The position numbers and the translations under genes were made by a program. From positions 1 through 9,290 of the forward strand of contig USMI01000068.1 of the NCBI GenBank assembly GCA_900555735.1: a stretch of DNA of 9,290 nt. The letters run 5' to 3'. The notes below the pieces were generated by a model. That model made no database searches. It was given only the letters and a program-made list of their open reading frames with translations, and had not been told where the DNA came from. Of this stretch, positions 6,026-9,290 are shown piece by piece. Source of the DNA: an uncultured Eubacteriales bacterium (lineage in GTDB: Bacteria; Bacillota; Clostridia; Oscillospirales; Oscillospiraceae). Position 1 is the stretch's first letter, and each line of letters opens with the position of its first letter.

Positions 6026-6903
6026 AAAATCTGGGATACTTTTTCAAAGAGGGTGCCCGCAGCATGTTCTCCCACGGGTTCATGTCCTTTGCCGCCATCG
6101 GCGTGACGGTGGCGTGTCTGCTGATTATGGGGACCTTTTCGCTGGTGGCCTATAACGCCAATGTGAATCTGGCGGACCTGCAAAAGGAAAACGCCATGGT
6201 GGCCTTTGTGGACGACTCGCTGACGGAAGCGCAGGCCAAGGCGCTGCAGAGCCAGCTGGAAAAGGTGGACAATGTGGCCGACTGCACCTTTGTCTCACGG
6301 CAGGAGGCACGGGACACCTATGTGACCGAATATGACGAGGATGACATGTTCAAGGATCTCCCGTCGGAGGTGTTCCGCCACCGCTATGTGCTCCACCTGA
6401 CCGATCCCGACCAGATCGCCGCAACCAAGGCGGCTGTGGACGCCATAGAGGGCATCGACGAGGTACGGGCCGACGAGGTGATCTCGGCGGGCTTCATCAC
6501 CATCCGCAACGTAGCGGGCGCCATCTCCCTCGTATTGATCGCCGTACTTCTGATGGTGTCGCTGTTTATTATTTCCAATACCATCAAGCTGACCACCTTT
6601 GACCGGCGGGAGGAGATCGCCATTATGAAGATGGTGGGCGCGACCGACAGCTTTATCCGCTGGCCCTTTGTGTTTGAGGGCCTGCTGCTGGGCCTGTTCG
6701 GCGCGGCGATCGCCTTCGGCCTACAATGGCTGCTGTACAGTGCCATGGCCAACGGCATCAGCACCTCCGACACCATGCAGCTGCTGGAGGTGGTATCCTT
6801 CCGGAGCATCTGGCAGCCGGTGGCGGGTATCTTCGCCGGAGCCGGTGTGGTGATCGGCGTGGGCGGCAGCCTGATGGCCATTCGCCGCTTCCTGAAGGTA
6901 TGA
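6022..6903 (+). CDS. ftsX: Cell division membrane protein FtsX
   Basis: Membrane subunit of FtsEX, 293 residues. It has a short cytoplasmic N-terminus (MKNLGYFFKEGARSMFSH), a first membrane helix (about 22-44) and an extracellular domain (about 45-164). Three more helices follow (about 165-187, 216-240 and 265-287). The cytoplasmic loop after helix 2 carries the FtsX/MacB-type motif TFDRREEIAIMKMVGATDSFIRWPF (about 192-216), which is the contact region to the ATPase. The extracellular domain is where FtsX proteins hold their hydrolase partner; here that is probably the M23 peptidase encoded 47 bases downstream. The frame begins inside the ftsE stop (ATGA); a GGTG-rich stretch upstream is a poor ribosome binding site, which supports coupling. 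In Bacillus this complex serves elongation, in others division; the sequence does not tell which applies here. Confidence 0.95.
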   Translation: MKNLGYFFKEGARSMFSHGFMSFAAIGVTVACLLIMGTFSLVAYNANVNLADLQKENAMVAFVDDSLTEAQAKALQSQLEKVDNVADCTFVSRQEARDTYVTEYDEDDMFKDLPSEVFRHRYVLHLTDPDQIAATKAAVDAIEGIDEVRADEVISAGFITIRNVAGAISLVLIAVLLMVSLFIISNTIKLTTFDRREEIAIMKMVGATDSFIRWPFVFEGLLLGLFGAAIAFGLQWLLYSAMANGISTSDTMQLLEVVSFRSIWQPVAGIFAGAGVVIGVGGSLMAIRRFLKV

Positions 6904-6950
6904 TCGGCAAACCACGCGGAAGGAATTTCCGCACCGGAGGAGGACGAACC

Positions 6951-8183
6951 ATGAAACGAACGACCGCTGGAAAAAGAGCCTTGGCGCTGCTGTGCGCGCT
7001 GCTGATGACGGCGTCGCTGCTGCCTGCCATGGCCTACGCCACAACGGACGGCGACACAAAAACCGGCACGACCACGTCCGGCACCAAGACGGATGATAAG
7101 AAGAACAGTACCGAGGCCGACAATATCCGCAAGGAGTATAATGACCTGCAGCAGCAGATCAACGGCAAGCGGGAGGAAATGAATAACCTGAAGAAGGAGC
7201 TGGACAAGGTCAAGGGCCAGAAGGCCAGCACCCAGAAGCAGAAGAACCTGCTGGATCAGCGCAATGCGGCGCTGACGGATGAGATCGGCCTGCTGGAGCA
7301 GCAGATCGACATTACCGCCCGCAGCATCGCCGCCAACGAGGCGCTGGAGGAGCAGCAGACCGAGCTGTTCCACAAGCAGGTGCGCGCGGAGGAGGAGCAG
7401 GGCACGCTGTCCTATTGGTCGGTGCTGTTCAAGGCCACCAGCTTCTCCGACCTGATCAGCCGCATCGACTTCATTAACGAGATCGCCCGCTACAACAAGA
7501 AGGTCATTTCCGACCTGCAGGAGATCCGTCAGGAGCTGGCGGATGATAAGGCGGCGCTGGAGCAGCAGAGCGAGGAGCTGACCGCCTCCAAGCAGGAGCT
7601 GGAGGGTCAGATCTCCGAGAGCATGAAGCTGCTGGCGGAGTACATCAAGACCGAGGAGGGAAAGCAGGCGGAGTATGACGCCATCAAGGCCGAGGAGGAG
7701 GCGCTGGACGATCTGATCGCCGCGGCCGAGGCCAAGGCCCGTGAGCTGGGCATGGACGACATCGTCGGTACGGTGGGCGGCTATGTGTGGCCCTGCAACG
7801 GCATCCGGTGGATCACCTCCAAGTTCGGCGGGCGCAATTCCCCCGGCGGTATCGGCAGCACCAACCATAAGGGCGTGGACATCGGCACCCCCATGGGTAC
7901 GCCAGTGCTGGCGGCCAAGGCCGGTAAGGTCACTTGGGCCAGCTCCAACGGCGGCTATGGCCAATGCGTCATCATCAGCCACGGCAAGGGCAATTCCACG
8001 CTGTACGGCCATCTCAGCGGCTACAACGTGAAGGTTGGTGACATGGTGTCGCAGGGACAGGTCATTGCCTATTCCGGCAACACCGGCAATTCCACCGGTC
8101 CCCATCTGCACTTCGGCATTATGGAGAACGACGGCTGGGTGGATCCCCTGACGTATCTGACCGGCTGGCAGTATTACGGTTGA
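6951..8183 (+). CDS. Secreted coiled-coil M23 peptidase, likely FtsEX-controlled cell wall hydrolase
   Basis: Exported murein hydrolase of 410 residues. A signal peptide (1-30, basic start, hydrophobic core ALALLCALLMTASLL, cleavage after AYA) precedes a Thr-rich linker. A long charged helical region follows (about 54-265: QQQINGKREEMNNLKKELDKV and similar) that should form an antiparallel coiled coil as in EnvC and PcsB. Residues about 275-405 are a LytM-type M23 metallopeptidase domain. The zinc and catalytic residues are all present: His306 and Asp310 (HKGVD), His354 in LYGH, and His385 and His387 (HLHF). EnvC itself lacks these, so this protein probably cuts peptidoglycan cross-bridges itself rather than activating an amidase. 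ATG 6951 has GGAGGAGG 7 bases upstream; the frame is open further upstream but without that site. It is third in the ftsEX operon and ends in a strong terminator. The same architecture occurs in other Clostridia; the exact bond cut cannot be told. Confidence 0.92.
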   Translation: MKRTTAGKRALALLCALLMTASLLPAMAYATTDGDTKTGTTTSGTKTDDKKNSTEADNIRKEYNDLQQQINGKREEMNNLKKELDKVKGQKASTQKQKNLLDQRNAALTDEIGLLEQQIDITARSIAANEALEEQQTELFHKQVRAEEEQGTLSYWSVLFKATSFSDLISRIDFINEIARYNKKVISDLQEIRQELADDKAALEQQSEELTASKQELEGQISESMKLLAEYIKTEEGKQAEYDAIKAEEEALDDLIAAAEAKARELGMDDIVGTVGGYVWPCNGIRWITSKFGGRNSPGGIGSTNHKGVDIGTPMGTPVLAAKAGKVTWASSNGGYGQCVIISHGKGNSTLYGHLSGYNVKVGDMVSQGQVIAYSGNTGNSTGPHLHFGIMENDGWVDPLTYLTGWQYYG

Positions 8184-8196
8184 TTTTGGATAACCG

Positions 8197-8235
8197 GCAC
8201 CTCTGTACCATACACTGGTACAGAGGTGCTTTTTT
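8197..8235 (+). terminator. Terminator of the ftsEX-hydrolase operon
   Basis: A 14-bp perfect stem GCACCTCTGTACCA/TGGTACAGAGGTGC (8197-8210 with 8216-8229) with loop TACAC is followed by six T (8230-8235). The next start codon, ATG at 8236, follows the T-run with no gap, and its only ribosome binding site candidate (GAGG, 8223-8226) lies within the right arm of the stem. Confidence 0.93.
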
Positions 8236-8895
8236 ATGTATGGCTATGTGACATTGGGAACGCCCGCCGCCGTGGCGCAGCGGCGGATCGAAGGCGTATG
8301 GTTCATGGCGGCGGTATTGCCGGAGTCCGGGATCTTGCTGCGGCTGCGCCGCCGCTTCATATGGCGGAAGCTGCGCCACCGCGGCGTAAGACGCTGCGTT
8401 ATGCCGGAGATGCTGGAGGCGGAAGCCGCCCGATGGGGCATCCTTCCGGTGGAGGTATGCCGCCTGCGGCAGGCGTTGCTGCCGCAGCTGCTGGACAGGC
8501 AGGGTGACCTGCGGCGGAAAACGGCGGCCCTGCAGGCGGAGTATGTGACAGCGGCGGTGGCGGAGGCAGCTGTCCTGCTGGCCCGGCGGGTGCGGTATCT
8601 GTCATTGGAGATCGGCAGCGGGAGAGAAGTGCTGGAGCGCATCCTGTGGGAGCGATTCGGGCTGACCGTCTGCGGGGTGGGGCAGGCGGCGGTGACGGTG
8701 TCCTTCGGCGGCGCGCCGTCGGGAAACACCATCTGTCTGGGGGAGGACTGTCGGCGCTACCAGCGGCTGACCTACCGCCTGACGGCGGGAGAGCCGGAGA
8801 ACGAGGTGCCGGAACAGCTGCTGGCGGTGCTTTTTGAGGCTGGAGAGATCAAAAAAGAGCAAATTCGCGTAAAAACAATTGAACCCAACGCTTGA
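8236..8895 (+). CDS. Hypothetical protein, not recognised
   Basis: An open frame of 219 codons that I do not recognise. It has no signal peptide and no clear membrane segment. The first 100 residues are rich in Arg, Leu and Ala (LLRLRRRFIWRKLRHRGVRRC). The middle is helical (about 80-120). The C-terminal half alternates hydrophobic strands and helices (VRYLSLEIGSGREVLERILWERFGLTVC, then AVTVSFGG and NTICLG), like a small Rossmann-type alpha/beta fold. Codon use (GCG, CGG, CTG, high third-position GC) matches the surrounding native genes. Proteins of this general pattern exist in Oscillospirales genomes as uncharacterised ORFs, from memory. The start is awkward: ATG 8236 directly follows the preceding terminator, with GAGG 9 bases upstream buried in the hairpin; other starts (GTG 8248, ATG 8305) have no better site. 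No promoter is visible, so expression may rest on read-through or an internal promoter. The stop overlaps the greA promoter. Confidence 0.72.
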   Translation: MYGYVTLGTPAAVAQRRIEGVWFMAAVLPESGILLRLRRRFIWRKLRHRGVRRCVMPEMLEAEAARWGILPVEVCRLRQALLPQLLDRQGDLRRKTAALQAEYVTAAVAEAAVLLARRVRYLSLEIGSGREVLERILWERFGLTVCGVGQAAVTVSFGGAPSGNTICLGEDCRRYQRLTYRLTAGEPENEVPEQLLAVLFEAGEIKKEQIRVKTIEPNA

Positions 8896-8920
8896 CAGGT
8901 GGACGGAAACTCACTATAAT
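8892..8920 (+). promoter_or_regulatory. Consensus sigma-A promoter of greA
   Basis: A perfect TTGACA (8892-8897) and a perfect TATAAT (8915-8920) are separated by exactly 17 bases. The -35 hexamer contains the TGA stop codon (8893-8895) of the preceding gene. Transcription would begin near 8927, giving a leader of about 78 bases before the ATG at 9005. It is the best promoter in the window and argues for strong, independent expression of greA. Confidence 0.93.
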
Positions 8921-8955
8921 GCAACATGACGCATTGTAATTATAATATAAGTATA

Positions 8956-8980
8956 CCCTATGGCAGATATCTGCGTAGGG
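8956..8980 (+). other. Imperfect palindrome/hairpin in the greA leader
   Basis: CCCTA (8956-8960) pairs with TAGGG (8976-8980) around a perfect 12-base palindrome GCAGATATCTGC (8963-8974), with unpaired TG on the left and G on the right. In the RNA it would form a two-part hairpin with an AUAU loop, some 10 bases ahead of the AAAGGA ribosome binding site. No T-run follows, so it is not a terminator; either an RNA structure or a DNA operator is possible. Confidence 0.45.
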
Positions 8981-9004
8981 GTGCAATAGAAAGGAATGTG
9001 CAGC

Positions 9005-9290
9005 ATGGCAAAAGAATTCAAAATGAGCCAGACCCGTTATGACGAGCTGAAACAGGAGCTGGATTACAGCAAGACTACCCGCGCCGACGAAGTGGCTGAA
9101 CTCATTAAGGAGGCCCGCGGCTTTGGCGATCTGAGCGAAAACAGCGAGTATGACGAGGCCAAAAACGAGCAGGGCAAGCTTTACTCCCGCATCGCGGAGT
9201 TGGAGGACATTCTGCTGCACGCCGTCATCGTGGACGAGGCGGAGATGGACTCTGACAAGATCTCCATCGGCTGCAAGGTCGTGGTGACCA
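9005..9290 (+). CDS. greA: Transcription elongation factor GreA, 3' end missing
   Basis: GreA rescues RNA polymerase that has backtracked, by inserting a coiled coil into the secondary channel and stimulating cleavage of the displaced RNA 3' end. The window holds the first 95 residues: MAKEFKMSQTRYDELKQEL, the helical hairpin and its acidic tip EARGFGDLSENSEYDEAK. Asp42 and Glu45 of the tip are the residues that coordinate the active-site metal in this family. After the second helix (YSRIAELEDIL) the C-terminal globular domain begins (VDSDKISIGCKVVV-like region) and is cut by the window end; about 60 residues are missing. The ATG at 9005 has AAAGGA (8990-8995) 9 bases upstream. The gene has its own consensus promoter and a structured leader, and follows the unknown gene on the same strand without sharing a visible operon signal. 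Confidence 0.97.
   Translation, partial: MAKEFKMSQTRYDELKQELDYSKTTRADEVAELIKEARGFGDLSENSEYDEAKNEQGKLYSRIAELEDILLHAVIVDEAEMDSDKISIGCKVVVT

Noticed and set aside
6384..8111. A 575-codon open frame on the minus strand across ftsX and the M23 gene
   Set aside because: It is antisense to two firmly identified genes, has a repetitive Leu/Gly/Val-rich composition expected from reverse-reading a coiled coil, and has no ribosome binding site.
7866..8111. Possibility that the M23 domain is degenerate as in EnvC
   Set aside because: HxxxD, the Y-G-H histidine and the H-L-H pair are all intact when the codons are read directly.
8941..8946. A second TATAAT in the greA leader
   Set aside because: No -35-like hexamer lies at a workable distance (AATGCA at 17 bases) and there is no extended -10; the consensus promoter 26 bases upstream explains expression.
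1..9290. CRISPR arrays, tRNA or rRNA genes, insertion sequences, attachment sites
   Set aside because: No regularly spaced repeats, no cloverleaf-like segment, no transposase-like ORF and no terminal inverted repeats were seen on either strand.

Overview
The window looks like chromosomal core DNA of a moderately GC-rich, low-copy Gram-positive anaerobe of the class Clostridia, most likely an Oscillospirales/Ruminococcaceae-type gut bacterium. This is an inference from strong AGGAGG-type ribosome binding sites, a Clostridia-type DUF4830 lipoprotein, an FtsE-FtsX-M23 hydrolase operon without an outer-membrane partner, near-consensus sigma-A promoters and CTG/GCC-rich codon use. Genus cannot be fixed from the window.

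Layout, left to right: (1) The 3' four-fifths of tuf (EF-Tu), ending in a symmetrical terminator shared with a convergent gene for a small DUF4830 lipoprotein on the minus strand. (2) Divergent from the lipoprotein, an RsuA-type rRNA pseudouridine synthase with its own extended -10 promoter. (3) A CdaR/PucR-type transcription regulator with a TATAAT promoter and a 16-bp palindrome just downstream of the predicted start of transcription, ending in a strong terminator. (4) A 486-codon gene starting with GTG that encodes a TIR-like domain (CAP12/PycTIR type, with the Q-N-V-x-F-E-x-G core) fused to an alpha-helical, TPR-like C-terminal half. It is boxed in by terminators and is rich in AGA/AGG arginine codons that its neighbours almost never use. 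It is the most likely accessory and possibly anti-phage element here. (5) The cell-division/cell-wall operon ftsE-ftsX-M23 peptidase, driven by a good promoter; ftsE and ftsX overlap by ATGA, and the hydrolase follows 47 bases later. The transporter-like FtsEX complex probably controls the secreted coiled-coil hydrolase. (6) An unrecognised 219-codon gene whose start codon directly follows the T-run of the operon terminator. (7) greA, cut by the window end, driven by a perfect TTGACA-17-TATAAT promoter whose -35 box overlaps the stop codon of the preceding gene.

Most genes are housekeeping (translation, rRNA modification, envelope growth, transcript cleavage). The candidate for an undescribed system is the TIR-like/TPR protein. 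Secondary points of interest are the palindrome at the cdaR-type promoter, the overlapping terminator/start codon before the unknown gene, and the structured greA leader.
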